64,000 nucleotides of DNA, taken from contig NC_073696.1 in the NCBI RefSeq assembly GCF_029784165.1, forward strand, positions 267,746,760-267,810,759, in the 5' to 3' direction. Positions 46,301-62,569 of the stretch are shown here, piece by piece. The DNA comes from Wyeomyia smithii (Eukaryota > Arthropoda > Insecta > Diptera > Culicidae). Each line of letters starts with the position of its first letter. Position 1 is the first letter of the stretch. The notes under the pieces were generated by a model. That model did no database searches. It was not told where the DNA came from and saw only the letters and a list, made by a program, of their open reading frames with translations. The position numbers and the translations under genes were made by a program.

Positions 46301-46616
46301 CAGCGGTTCTCAACCTTTTTTTGTTCGCGTACCCTTTGGCGATATTCTTCATATCGATTGTACCCCCTAGCTTGAATATTTTCGCAGAGTGGGAGAGAGT
46401 AGTGGTAGATCATGTTGTGGTAGTCTTGTTTAGGTTTCAAATTGAACTATGGTTTGTTTGATTGCTACAGTCATGTTTAAAGAGCAGGATTGAAAAACAA
46501 ATAAAGTATTTTAGAAAAAAATGCTTTGTCCGCCATTACTGATATTTCTTTCGCGTACCCCCTGAAGGCTTTCGAGTACCCCCAGGGGTACGCGTACCCC
46601 AGGTTGAGAACCGCTG
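46301..46616. mobile_element. hAT MITE nested in the hAT element, duplication ATTCAGCG
   Basis: It starts CAGCGGTTCTCAACC and ends GGTTGAGAACCGCTG, exact inverted repeats. ATTCAGCG flanks it at 46293-46300 and 46617-46624. The CAGNGGTTCTCAACC end is typical of one widespread branch of hAT elements. The subterminal parts contain GTACCCC-type repeats in both orientations (GCGTACCCTTT, CAGGGGTACGCGTACCCC). It encodes nothing. Confidence 0.93.
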
Positions 46617-47099
46617 ATTCAGCGAACTTGAGCAAAGTTTAACAGGAGGAAACAACAATATTTGGGCTAAGCGGAAAATTGTCAGCGGATATAAAGCGAT
46701 TGTTCGACGACATGAAAACCCTGAAACCTACTTTTCTGCATATATTTGCAACAAAAATCGGTCGTGAATTCCCGATTTGAACTTGAATGAGTTTTGTTTT
46801 TAAATTGTTTTTCATGCAAATTGTTAATGAAATCGTGAACGATTTTTTGATACTTTTTAATGATAAATTTTATATGAAATCTAATTTTTGCTTAGTTTTT
46901 TTTTATTACCGGTTCCCGGTAGTTCCCGGGAAATGAAATTTTTTATTTCCGTTTCCCGGGAAACCAATTCCCGGAAATACTGCAAACCCTAAGTAGTAAT
47001 GTTTGCATTAAAAAATGGACTTTTTTCGGATGGTGATAGAAAAAACCAAGACAGATAATTGATTTTAATGAATTTCCCATGGCACTGTGTACTTTAAAT

Positions 47100-47602
47100 T
47101 TCCCTTTCACGGCCAGTATGGATCTTCTCGCTGATTGTCAGCAACTTGGTGCGTGAAATGAACTTCACCTTGCCTTCTTTGGCAATCTGGTGTGTGAAAT
47201 GAATTCCACCTCAGCTCACTTCCTTCGTGGGGGAGGTAAAATACGAAGTGCCCTACCCTGCCATCCAAGGTGAGATAGGTCTCAGCGATGGACGGGACAC
47301 TGGACGGGGCTATCGGCTCCTGATATGTATGTCCAAGATCGCCATGTACTCTTTCACTGTTTGGCCGGTTGCGCCGACCTTCCGATGAAGCGTTCGCAGC
47401 GCTGTAGCCACTTTTCGTGAAGCTCTAATTGTAGTCCAACAGTGCCAAGATGTTGTAGATAACGGAACAAGCATAACCAGCGTCCCTTTTCCGTCCGATG
47501 TCCGTTTTTGACACGGTGGGGTAACGTTTCTTGAGCACGCACACTTTTGAACGGAGTAGTTTCACTGTTCTCACCATCACACAGTGGGGAATCGCTGGCC
47601 AT
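47100..47602 (-). pseudogene. Possible DNA-transposase HTH relic
   Basis: One minus-strand frame reads LKKRYPTVSKTDIGRKRDAG, then CSVIYNILALLDYN followed by a stop, then further readable phrases. The pattern of a basic stretch followed by VIYNILA recalls the helix-turn-helix start of Tc1/mariner-like transposases. A different frame gives the 82-codon ORF at 47354-47602, which I do not take as real. No catalytic domain is visible downstream. An unrelated low-copy sequence is the alternative. Confidence 0.28.
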
Positions 47603-48248
47603 TAGCCAAAAAATTTTTTTTTTTCGTTAGCTGTTTCATAATATTTTTCCTTTGTTGCTATAACATTCAAGTGTCTAAATCCAAAACTTGGGCGCAATAT
47701 CATGAATTCTGAATTTTTTATGACTTTTCAAAACTTGGCGAATTGACGTTTTTTGTCATTTAAAAAAAAAACATTACTTTGAAACGCTCTGTAGCTTCAA
47801 TGATAGCTTGGATTTTTTTTTGACGTCAAAGAAAAAGCTGTTGTAAATATTGTGCAAAACAAACCCCCTTCATTAGATATTGTAAAATGTGGTCATAATA
47901 GGCTTGACACTAGAAAAAATTAAAAAAAACGTGATTTTTTGTAGAAAAGTAGCATAAAAGTTTAGTTGCCGCAGTTTGCCACGGTTGTGACTATATTCAA
48001 AATTTAGGTAAAATCGTAAGCTTTCAAATGCATACTGTACGCTGCTGCGCAAAACTGCGCAAACTGTCAATTTAGTGAAAAAAGCGATAGCAGATTTTTT
48101 TTTAATTTTTTTTTAGGTTGAAATTTCATCCAGGATTATTTTAAACATAACCATGATACCCCATTAATGGAAATTTATGATATCGAACTCAATTCGTAAA
48201 AATAAAACAAATATTTGGGCAAAAATTACAAAATTTATCAATCAAAAG
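47603..48248. other. AT-rich spacer
   Basis: No gene or clear repeat. Several T and A runs. It lies before the 138-bp-step duplication. Confidence 0.3.
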
Positions 48249-48483
48249 TTATAAAATAAGTGTTAAATAAGAAGATAGTAAACAAATCTTTATGAAATTT
48301 TAATTATGTCAAACTTTATCACTTTCTGCAAATTTAAAACAATATTAAAAACATTCAGCCCTTTTCAATTTATGATCATGAAAAAATTATAAAATAAGTG
48401 TTGAATAACAAGATAGTAAACAAATCTTTATGAAATTTTAATTATGTCAAACTTTATCACTTTCTGCAAATTTAAAACAACTA
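48249..48483. repeat. Two copies of a 97-bp block at 138-bp step
   Basis: TTATAAAATAAGTGTT begins at 48249 and again at 48387, and about 97 bases are nearly identical (they include AAGATAGTAAACAAATCTTT and CAAACTTTATCACTTTCTGC). The first copy is followed by about 41 bases not present after the second. This is a recent local duplication. Confidence 0.85.
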
Positions 48484-53079
<4,596 letters not shown>

Positions 53080-53270
53080 CTCCTCTTCAGGAGAGCTGTA
53101 TTGATCGAAGCGCATGAAGTATTGTCAAAAGCGCCTTCAATATTAGGAAAAGTGCATAAAGCTGTCTTTTGAGCAATTTCTGTCGATTCACCAGGTTGAT
53201 AAGCGTGCTGATCTTTGTGTAGTGGCGAGTTCTTGAGGAACTCATTGCATAGTTTTCCCAGCATGCATAA
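53080..53270 (-). pseudogene. Non-LTR reverse transcriptase fragment
   Basis: The minus strand encodes LCNEFLKNSPLHKDQHAYQP, then GESTE and NIEGAFDNTSCASINTALLK. The QHAYQPG and IEGAFDNTS motifs are those of the RT fingers and palm in R1/Loa/I-type non-LTR elements (FLDIEGAFD carries the first catalytic aspartate). About 25 residues between them are missing. The fragment is isolated, without the catalytic FADD box or endonuclease. Confidence 0.68.
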
Positions 53271-53319
53271 GATTTGTGTGGAACATGGGACTACTATGAT
53301 TTGAACGGCAGTATACTGC

Positions 53320-53502
53320 CTATAATCGCATATCAGTCCCATATGGATTCTTATCGTTTTTGAGTTAAATATCCGAGTACATCTATTTCTGGCTTTACTA
53401 TCGATTAAGGAAACAAAAAAGTATGTTTTATTTGAAAAAGTCAGAAAAAAATGTGAGGTCAAATTGTCCCATCTTCAAAATAATCGCATATCAGTCCCAC
53501 CA
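53320..53502. repeat. Direct repeat of ATAATCGCATATCAGTCCCA
   Basis: A 20-base phrase occurs at about 53324 and again at about 53481. They could mark ends of a small unit or a duplication of about 157 bases. Nothing else supports an element. Confidence 0.4.
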
Positions 53503-53765
53503 AATGTTTTTACTGGGTATGGCCATATTTTTTTTCCTGAATACATGTAACAAATATTTGGTGTTGTTTTCCAAGCTTTTTACTGTTGAAAAATTATCAA
53601 ATAATTAATAAATGCAAGATGTTTCAAATAAATTCCACACAAAAGTCAATTTAAGGTAGACACTGAAGCTGCATTTTTTTTTCAAAATGTTCGTTCCTGA
53701 AAGGTTATTGGTTTCGTCAATCAGAGGGATAATAGCCTTGAGCAATGCTGCTTTTTGTAATTTTG

Positions 53766-54937
53766 TTGGATCGAATTTGTTGACCCCTCGGTCACCAAGG
53801 GGTGAAATAGTTTCTGGAGAAGTGGAAATTCGAGCAATCCTTGATCTTTTGTTGGAGCTATATCTCTAAAATTCGTTATAGAACCTACTACAAGTAGCAC
53901 TTTTCTGTAAAGAGAAATGATAGGGCTTTCAATTGGAGCGATCAGAATTTTGGCCGCCATCTTGGATCATATTAGAAAATCGCGATTTTGACCCTGTTCG
54001 CACCTACCGATTTTAAATCTGAGAGAAGCATCAGAAAGCTGAGAAAAAATGCTAGAAGATTTGAAATATTCAATGAATTCCACGCAATCAACGTAGTAGC
54101 CATATGTAGAAACTCTTCCCACTATTATTTTTATTTGAAATGCGATGAATTTCCTGGTTTTTATGAGTTTGGTAATAAATTGCTGAACAAAACTGAAAAA
54201 TTTTCGATTTGAAAGTGAGTGCAGGTTAAGAATCAGTTTGAAAGAACTGTTCATTTGAAGAGTTCGTAGACACTTTTAGTAGTTCATTGAAATCAATAAG
54301 CATAAGTAAAATGAAACATATTAACAATATATTGTATAGCACTTTTAAATATATAGAATTAGCAATCTTAAACCGAATGAAGCCATTGTGTATGCAAATT
54401 TTGGTTATAAATATAAGGTGACGATTCAAAATGAGATTCAATCTCACTATTAGACATAGCAGATTATCATTATTAATGCAATCTACTACTATCATTCATT
54501 TCTACAGCAAAGTGCTACTTGTAGTAGGTTTCATAACGAATTTTAGAGATATAGCTCAAATAAAACATCAAGACTTTAAATTTTAAATTTTAGTGCAACG
54601 TAAGAGCTCGCGAATAAATATTAAACGGGACACAAACACTCATGGTTCTTACAATGTAATAATTACCTTTTTTACCGACCGGTTTCGGGTAAGCTGTTAC
54701 CCATCTACGGGGCGATGTCCAACTCCCCAAGATGTCCAAGAGTTGGACATCGCCCCGTAGATGGGTAACAGCTTACCCGAAACCGGTCGGTAAAAAAGGT
54801 AATTTTTACATTGTAAGAACCATAAGTGTTTGTGTCCCGTTTAATATTTAAAACATCAAGAATTGCTGAAATTTCCACTTCTCTAGAAACTACTTCATCC
54901 CTTGGTGACCGAGGGGTCAACAAATTCGATCAAACGA
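53766..54937. repeat. Inverted repeat, 1.17 kb, right arm interrupted
   Basis: The left arm (53766-53920), with GGATCGAATTTGTTGACCCC, TCACCAAGGGGTGAAATAG and CTACTACAAGTAGCAC, is mirrored on the right at 54498-54561 and 54861-54937. The gap in the right arm is exactly filled by the 277-bp insertion and its duplicated target. The loop encodes nothing recognisable. It is probably a non-autonomous DNA transposon. Confidence 0.82.
54573..54849. mobile_element. 277-bp insertion with a 110-bp-arm palindrome and hammerhead-like core
   Basis: Flanked by an 11-bp duplication AAAACATCAAG (54562-54572 and 54850-54860). Most of it is a near-perfect palindrome: arms 54616-54725 and 54740-54849, spacer 14 bases. 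Each arm holds, read outward, a GGGTAA/TTACCC stem with loop CAGC followed directly by GAAACCGGTC. This is the 3' half of a minimal hammerhead ribozyme of the type reported in Penelope-like elements, with ACCGGU as a palindromic stem III. The matching CUGAUGA half is degenerate (CGTAGAT). The longer target duplication argues for retrotransposition rather than a MITE. Confidence 0.65.
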
Positions 54938-55439
54938 GAATGGCATCATCATTTTTTCTCAACTTCTAATAACTATGTACATTTATATCAAATTTGAAAG
55001 ACCTTATGCATCTTGTAGCCTGGTTTCAGCGAGAACTGCTTCAGCATAAAATGGATGACTAAAAGGGCTTCAATAAAATCACTATGAATCATTATAAACA
55101 CTTTTAAGTATTTATTGAAGCTTTTCAGAACTTCGACTGAAGCCCGCCAAATGGCGGTATTGGGCACTAGAGGGAATAATAGAAGCCTAATAATGATTTG
55201 CTAGGCACGAAACGGTGTACCCTTTTCATAGGGCCATATAGAGTTGAGATTTTACTTGATACTTTTTCAAGGTGAGTCTAGGTGAAGCCCTAAATTCGTG
55301 AAAGAAAACAAATTTTCAACACACGAATCAGGATGTTGACAAATTTTTTGGGCATCGAATGGAGACCATGTACTTTGTATTACCATCGAAATATTCTATA
55401 AAAGCACGTTAATCTGATTACATGTGAGTAACAACTGTT
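54938..55439. other. Spacer between inverted repeat and RT relic
   Basis: AT-rich sequence. Its right part (about 55200-55439) may be the decayed 3' end of the RT relic, but no motif proves it. Confidence 0.3.
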
Positions 55440-56057
55440 CGTATACTAGAACGGTAATAGATAAATGCTGTATCATCTGCAAAAAGCTTTGATGTTCCAT
55501 GGAGCTTCAAGCTTTTAAGGTCGTTAATAAAAACCTAAAATAGTGAAGGGCAAATGTTCCTTCCTTGAGGCACTCCTATGTCGATAGGGCGTAAGCGAAT
55601 ACGCACATCTTCGATTACTACAAATTGTTGTCGATGTGGTAAATAGCTTTTGATTTAATCGTTGGCAATTTCATTACCCCACAGCTATCAAGCTTTCTAA
55701 GCAGTATATCATGATTTAGGGTATCAAAAGCCTTCGACTTCCCAGAACAGTTCATCAACAAGTTCGGTACTAGCGGTCGATGTCCCGAGCCTCCCCGAAA
55801 ACCATACTGAAATTTGGGCGAACAGGCGAAACTTTAGCAATTTTTGTTTTATTAGGATTATTATTAGCAGCTATCATTTTATTGAAGAGATTTGCAAATA
55901 TCACGGAGAACCGGTGAATGTTACTTTTAAACAAGTCAACGGGAATGTTAACATACCCTTTACTTTTCTTACTATCAAGTTGGCTTATTAGGATACGAAC
56001 TTCATTAACACTAGCAGGTCTCAAGCAAGAATATAGAATTTCTAATGCATTTAACAT
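55440..56057 (-). pseudogene. CR1-group reverse transcriptase relic
   Basis: On the minus strand the first part (56057-55770) reads ILISQLDSKKSKGYVNIPVD and IHRFSVIFANLFNKMI, the start of an RT fingers domain. Further pieces in shifting frames are FDTLNHDILLRKLDSCGV, GVPQGRNICPSLF, VFINDLKSLKL and the catalytic LFADDTAFIYY near 55470. The palm and catalytic box are present, but frameshifts, stops and deletions separate them. It is a different element from the one at 5808-9837, though of the same broad group. The 5' and 3' limits are not resolved. Confidence 0.72.
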
Positions 56058-56269
56058 ATTTCAGATAATCAATGTTATTACTTGCAATTTTGCTGGTCAG
56101 ATTTTACCAAATACTGCAAAAATAACCATTCAACGCTTTGACAACTTTATCATGTGTGTCTCAACTTTCAAATTAATCTGTTCACAAGGTTTAGAACGAC
56201 CGAAGATTTCGTTACGTGTTTGCCATACGTTAAAGTTATTTGAACTTTGGTGATAGAGATAGAATAGAA

Positions 56270-56430
56270 GAAATTGATCGAAATGGAGGAACAGGTTAGG
56301 AGAAAAGGATAGGAGGGGATATGATAACTAACTTAGATGGAGAAGGTTAGGGAGGAACGAAACTGGTAAGGATTGAATGAACAGGTTAGGATGGAAGAGA
56401 CAGTTTAGAATAAAAGGGACAGTACAAAGT
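56270..56430 (+). repeat. Degenerate purine-rich repeat, AACAGGTTAGGA
   Basis: Phrases such as GGAACAGGTTAGGAG, GAACAGGTTAGGATGGAAG and AAAGGGACAG recur at uneven spacing on a purine-rich strand. The last unit resembles a GGGACAG unit of the satellite at 39787, but the link is weak. Confidence 0.5.
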
Positions 56431-57770
56431 TTTATGTCTGCAATTTTGAAATATTATTAAGATATATATCATTTGTGGGAAAACAAAATAACATGTTCAA
56501 CATTCGTAAATCAACCTGATGTGAGCGAAGAATGGAACTCTGCAAAGAATTTCACTATGCTCCCACACAAACCCATGTCCAGCTCATTGCATCGAGCTCA
56601 CATCCAGCTGACACCGTTTGCTGTCTACGATGTTGTACAGTTTGGACGACGTATGGAACGCCATACCGGGTTGACAATTAGAGACCCGTCCACTCACAGA
56701 TGTATCTTTAGCAACTGTCATTCGCACCCCATCATACTGAAAGCGTCTCGCACTCAAACCATATGTGCGAATGCGTTGGTGTGAATAAATCATCACCATG
56801 AAAACCTCAGAGTGTGTGTGTGTGTATTGCGAATCACAGAAAACAGAACTGCCATTGTTGGTTGCAATTGTTTCCATCATACTGTTTTTCCCACCGGGTG
56901 GTACGATGCGCCTGAAACGTTGTTGGCCACCAAGGGAGAGTGGAATGGCCATTTCATTACATTTTCCCCTGGATGCTGCAGTGTTGCATTATCCTTACCA
57001 CCGAGAGCGCAGCTCGATTCTACCAGCTGGCATTCGGTTAGCAACTGACATAAATCGTTTCGGATGGATTCAAGAAACTGCCGGTTCAGACAACGAGCAT
57101 CAGGTGCGCTAGAGTTGCAAGTTCTTGGAAGAAGTTTTCTACGATGCTACCCAGTTACGGCCGCATATAGATATCAATTAATTCCTGCTGTGTGTAATGA
57201 TAATTATTACTTGCAATAATAACGAACGAACGAAGGAAGAATCCTTCCTTTGCTCATCCACACTGCCGGAGCATTACTAACGCCGGAGGAGGAATGGCCA
57301 CTAATGGCTTGGCCGGCAAATGTGAGCAATTAATTGCGCAAATCTCGGCCGTGCTCTCGAAAGGCACACGGAAGATAGATGGAAATGGGTTCCACTGGCG
57401 GCTAGAGTCGGAAGATGGACTAGCAGCACGGATAATGAACACTTCTGCTGGAAGTGTTCTGAATCGGAACGAAACGAAACTATGTCGAGTGGAATTATTT
57501 ATCCAATATGAAGATTTATAGATTTACAGGCGTGCGCGTCGTGCTGCCGGCGGTGTGAAATCGATAAAACAATCTGGTGTGTGGTAGTTTTTTTGTTGCA
57601 AATATGCTATTTTTGAAAATGATTGTATCGCATATCGAACAAACAGTGATTTAAATGTTGTGTTGAATTTTTTTTTATCTATCGGTCTGTTTCTTTGCAT
57701 AACAGATCTAGACTTGTGTGCCGATCATATTATCGGCGACGGCGGCTAAGCGTCCCCACAATCCATAAAT
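56431..57770. other. Low-copy, moderate-GC DNA, no recognised gene
   Basis: Ordinary complexity with several 60-120-codon frames on both strands, none with a recognised family. A short GTGTGT run is at 56811-56826. This segment and 58031-59760 are the only non-repetitive parts of the right end. Confidence 0.4.
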
Positions 57771-58030
57771 TTAGTTATATAAAAATCAAAAATGATTCAA
57801 ATCATGAAACCAACATCCGAAAATTCAAAAAACAAAGAAACTAAGAATCCATAAATCTAAGAATTCAAACATAAAAAATCCAAAAACCAGTATTTTGGGA
57901 ATCCATCAAGAATCCAGAAATCCAAGTCTACGAAATTCAATATTCAAATTTGTGAATGTTAAATCTTAAACTGCACGAAACCAAAAATCTTCAAGCCAAA
58001 GAATTTCTATGTTCTATTTTCCTTCCAACC
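57771..58030 (+). repeat. Degenerate AATCCA-type repeat, small block
   Basis: Phrases such as AAGAATCCATAAATCTAAGA and AAATCCAAGTC recur about every 10-15 bases, as in the large block from 59760. It is separated from that block by 1.7 kb of low-copy DNA. Confidence 0.7.
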
Positions 58031-59759
58031 CTAAGAATTTTACTGCGGCGGCGACGGCGTATGAAACGTGGTGGTGACGGCACACAGCTCTGAACGGATT
58101 TCAGATTAAGTATGGTGACCGGAGGGAGTATATCTCGTTAATCATCAGTAAGCAGAAAAAAGGGGTCCGGAGGAAAAGGTCTCTAATAAAATGACATCAT
58201 TTTCAACGCGCGAGTCGTCGTCGTCGTTCATCACAGCCAAAATGTCTGTAATTGAAGTGGATGCCTGGTTTGCCCGGCCTTCCTTTCGCTTCCGGGTATT
58301 TTTTTTCTTCGGCCGCTGTTCATCTCTGCCAGGCCAGTGAATGATGGAGATCGTTACAGGCGCCTTCGGGCGGAGACGGAGAAAGGCGATAACTGGGAAG
58401 GCCTATCAAAAAGAGGGGGTCTACAGAAGACAAACATGTCAACCTGCCTGTTGCTGACGGCTAGTGATGGCGCTGAACAGGACGGACGTCGCGTCGATGT
58501 TGTCGTGCAGCCGGCGTAGAGTGAGAACCAAGATTGACATGTCGCATCATTGACCTGGCTCAACCCGGCAGTAGTAGTGTTTTTTTTTATACCCGGAGGA
58601 GGTGGGCGGTTTGTGGTTCACTCGTAGAAAGGGTTTTGCGATGGGCTATTATCTCGAGCTGACAGCAAAAAGATGCGCACTCGGAATCACCATCTACAGA
58701 GTCATCAACGGATGAAAAAGATCCTCGAGGGATGATAAAAATGCAATTATGCTGGGGAGAATGCTATCATGGCATCAGCTATTAAGATGGCTTTGTTGTG
58801 ATAAATAAGATACTGCAGATTCTAGTCTGTGTTGACTTTCCAGGTGAGATCAAGCCTATAATTAAAGTTTCATCCTTCAAAATTTTCAGCTCGCGTAGTC
58901 CCGAGTACCTGTTGTTGCACCGAATCCAAAGTTCAACCAGTATTTGCCTAACTGCTTAATTCCCCAACTAGCCCTTGAACTTATTCCGTGGAGGATTCGT
59001 CGTCCATGAAAAGGGGGAAAATTGTAAAACAGTTGCATGCAAGCATTCACCCTTTTTATTATTTTAACACGAGTGTGCAACGGTTGAACCGGCGGCGGTT
59101 GGAACACGCAACTCAACCCGGCAAGAAAAATCGAGGGAAAAAGCGTTCAAACTTCACACAAAGTGACAGGTTAATTAGCCCTCTGCTTTTTCGCTTCCTG
59201 CTGCCAGAGGTGCGTTTGCAGTTCTTGTATGATGTTTGTGAAGACCGTTGTTGATTTTCCTACAAATGGTTTTTGCCTTGATGTGGGTCACATAACATTA
59301 TCTGTTGCTTTTAATCAGGACATCAGTGAATCTCTACCAGCAGCAACTTTTTATAAGTATTTACTCATAATCCGATGATACAATTTAGCTTAGTCACTTC
59401 GTTTCAAAAGTTGACTGACTGAATTAACCCAGCTTTACGGGGCACAATGAGTAACAGTACTAATGAGATGCATTTTATCCCGGCCACTTGAGGGTTTTAC
59501 TGAGTCAGTAAAAGGACGGATGGCAGTAGAAACGAGTTCCAATGCTTCACCCTGAGTGAAGGTTGTAACATAAAACACAATAGGTCATTGAGAATCTGAA
59601 AACCGTTGCACTGAGCTTGTCTTGTCAATTTAGTTGTGGGAATTCTTAAAATCATGAAGTGCAGAAATTTAAGTTGACAGGAAAACTTTATATGTTTTAT
59701 TAGGCTTAGCATTGTTCCATATTATTTAAAAAAATATAGAGTCAATCCGCATTACTTTC
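58031..59759. other. Low-copy DNA, no recognised gene
   Basis: GC-richer sequence with GCGGCGGCGACGGC and GTCGTCGTCG short runs near 58050 and 58215. Frames of 60-88 codons exist without a recognised family. It lies between two blocks of the AATCCA-type repeat. Confidence 0.4.
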
Positions 59760-60514
59760 TGATCTGATATTAACTATTACAATCGTGAGAAATGAATAAT
59801 CATTCAAAAGGATACAAAAATTTAACAATGCAAATGAAAAACAATAAAACTAGGAATCCTAGAAGTAAAACATAAGAATCTAAGAATCCATATTTTTGGT
59901 AATTTGACAATCTAAAAATTGAAGCGCTCAGAATCTAAGATCACTTAACTAAATCGAATTCAAGAATCCAGTATTGCAACAATACATGAAACACATAAAA
60001 AAAATCTAGAAATCCAAAAGTACAAAAGAATCAACAAACCAAACTATAAATATCGATGAATCAAAGCACTATGGAGTGCAAATTCCTAGGACTCTAGTAT
60101 ACAAAGCTTCAAGAGAAAAAAAAATACATAAAAGAAGCTCAGAACCTAAGAATGCAAAAATCCGTGAAACCCAGATTTCAAGAGTCCATATTTGTTGGAA
60201 TTCAACAGCCAAAAAATAAAGGGATAAAAAATCCGAAAGTACATAAATCTAGAAATAAAAATAATCGAATTTATGAATCCAATATTGCAAGGATACATAA
60301 GTCCCAAAATCCAAAAATTTAGAAGTCCAAAAATTCAAGAATTCAAAACATAAAAACTGAAGAATATCAATGACCAAAAACCCCAGAGATCAAGAATCTA
60401 CGAACCACAAGATCCAAGAAGCTAAGATTTCAAAAGTTCAAAAATTCAGCAAACCAAGATTTCATAAGTAATCTCGAAAAACTTCACAACTTAACAAACA
60501 TTAGGAATCCAAGA

Positions 60515-60714
60515 TCTCCCAGCTAGTCTTGAGGTACGATGCTGGCCAGTCGTCGTATGGTCGAGCCCCGGCTCGGGAGAGACTGTTAGTGTCAGTAGGA
60601 TCGTAGCGCTAGCCCCGCAATTGTCCTATACACTTAACAGTCGGCTGCGAAGTCTGTGTACAGTAAAACAGAAGGTCGAATTCCGATACGGAATGTAGCA
60701 CCAGGGCTTTGCTT
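60515..60714 (+). mobile_element. tRNA-derived SINE, copy 2
   Basis: A 14-bp duplication TTAGGAATCCAAGA flanks it at 60501-60514 and 60715-60728. It starts TCTCCCAGCTAGTCTTGAGG and ends in a GCTTTGCTT-type tail, matching the minus-strand copy at 7554-7770. Compared with that copy it has lost about nine bases after GATGCTGGCC, in the region corresponding to the anticodon arm, and its B box reads GGTCGAGCCCC. The insertion came after the surrounding repeat had formed, since the duplicated target is repeat sequence. Confidence 0.93.
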
Positions 60715-61536
60715 TTAGGAATCCAAGACTCCAAGAATCTCAAAAGTTAAAAAATTTGAAAACTAATTCGACTCCCAGAATTCAAAGTTTGAAGAAACCA
60801 AGAGTTTATGAAAATTTATGAACTCAAGAACGCAGACTTCAGGAAACTAGGAATCTCAAATTGCAAAAAGAAAAAAACAACAATTCAGAAATCCACGACT
60901 CCAAGAAGTCGAATAATTTAATAATCTTTGAGACTTAAAGTCCATAAATCGACGATTATCAAGTTTTTTTTTATTCTTAAAATCAAGGCAACCAGAAAAT
61001 TCAAATTCCAAGAATTTTTGAATGCAAAAATCATCAATATATCATCAAAGCAATAGTATTCATGAAATCAAGATCCCAGGAATTCATATTGGTAAGAATT
61101 GTCTAAAATTCCAAGATTACTAAATATCTAGAAATTCAAGACCCAAGACTGCAAGAGCTACGATAGGAAATCCCAAATCCGAAGAATCCAAAAACCTACA
61201 AATCCACGAATAAACATACATATATGAATCCGAGGACTCAGCAATCTTAGCATCCATGAATAAGAATCAAAGAATCTAATAACTGAACCCAAGAATCGAA
61301 TAATTCAATGAAACATACAATAAATTCAAAAGTCTAGGAGTTTCAATATCCTAAAATGTAAGAATCCAAAAACACAAGAATAAAAGAACTGAATAATCCA
61401 AAAATTCACAAGATCCAAGAGTTCTGATTAGTTCTAGATTATTTGAATTCGAATTTTGCTTCTACAGAATCCAACAGCCGCTCATCAAGAAAATCGTAAT
61501 CGCATTTTATCTTGTCAAACGTAGCTTGACATATAA

Positions 61537-61680
61537 TTAGTCGGACTGTGCGTTATCGATAGCTTTCAGCAGTTCCTTTTCCGATAGCCAGATAGGTTTT
61601 GCTCTTGTTACAGAACACAGTCGACCACCAGCAGTAATAAAGATAGTGTGGATAGAAATAATAAAGTTTTCTTTGCTACA
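61537..61680 (-). other. Short minus-strand frame, possible protein remnant
   Basis: Within a non-repeat insertion, the minus-strand frame ends in CSVTRAKPIWLSEKELLKAI followed by DNAQSD and a stop. The composition looks protein-like compared with its surroundings, but I recognise no family and the upstream part of the frame is low-complexity. It could be a fragment of a mobile element protein or chance. Confidence 0.2.
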
Positions 61681-62569
61681 ATTAATATTTTTTTTGATAA
61701 AGAATAAACCGGTTAAAAGTAATGAAAAGATACGCGTAGTGTGTTGGTTATTAAGCTCGTGATACAATTCCCTGATAAAACAAGTTCAAAAACTCCAAAT
61801 TTCAATATGTGAATCCAAGAATTCAGAATATTCTCAGAATCATATATTCTTAAATTCTTGAAATCTAAGAATGTGAGAAGATCGCACTTAATGAATCTTA
61901 AAATTCCTGAATTCAAGAATTAAAAGAATTCAAGAATCCAGGAGTCCTATAATGGTAGAAGCCGAGATTCCAAGGAATATTCTAAAAATATATAAATATT
62001 ATAATCGACAACTACAAAAATTTATAAGTTCAAGAGTCAATGTTTAGAAATTCAATGAAGTTGAGAATCCAAGAACCTATGAATTTCAGAATCCATGAAT
62101 CCAGAGATTCAAATCCAAGAGTTTTTTCATAGAATGTTAGTGCTCAAAAATCATAGTCTCCATGCATTCAAGAGTTGAAGAATTCGTAAGCTTAGTTAGA
62201 TCTGTAAACCCAACGATCCAAGAATCCAAAATATGGAAGTTCAAGGATACTTGGATCCTTGTGGCTTATGAATTCATCAATCTTTTGAATTCAGATTCTC
62301 AGCCCACGAAAAATCTAACAAACCAGCTACTCAAAAGTCGAAGAAGTCTAGAATTCTAGATTTAGAAATTCTAATAACCCAGAAATTGTCAAGTTTAAGA
62401 ATTCGATGAACTTAGAATCCTTGAATACCCTGAAAAATCGAAAAATTGAAGAATAATAAAGTAAGAAAACCTAGCAATCGAAAACTTCCAAAGCTCAAAA
62501 GTCCAACAATTCAAAGAAATCAGAATCACAGCATCTATAAATGATTCTAGAACCCGAGATTTCAAAAAT

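Larger units (their letters stand above)
45601..46991. mobile_element. hAT element, non-autonomous, 8-bp duplication AGTAGTAA
   Basis: TAGGGTTTGCA at the left end and TGCAAACCCTA at the right end are exact inverted repeats, and AGTAGTAA flanks both sides (45593-45600 and 46992-46999). Eight-base duplications define the hAT superfamily. Both subterminal regions are rich in TTCCCGGGAA-type palindromes, which in hAT elements often serve as transposase-binding sites. At about 46680 the plus strand can be read SADIKRLFDDMKTLKPT followed by FATKI, which resembles a shortened hAT C-terminal dimerisation region, so the element may descend from an autonomous one. Confidence 0.88.

Noticed and set aside
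47354..47602. 82-codon minus-strand ORF
   Set aside because: A neighbouring frame on the same strand gives a better transposase-like reading, so this frame is probably a shadow.
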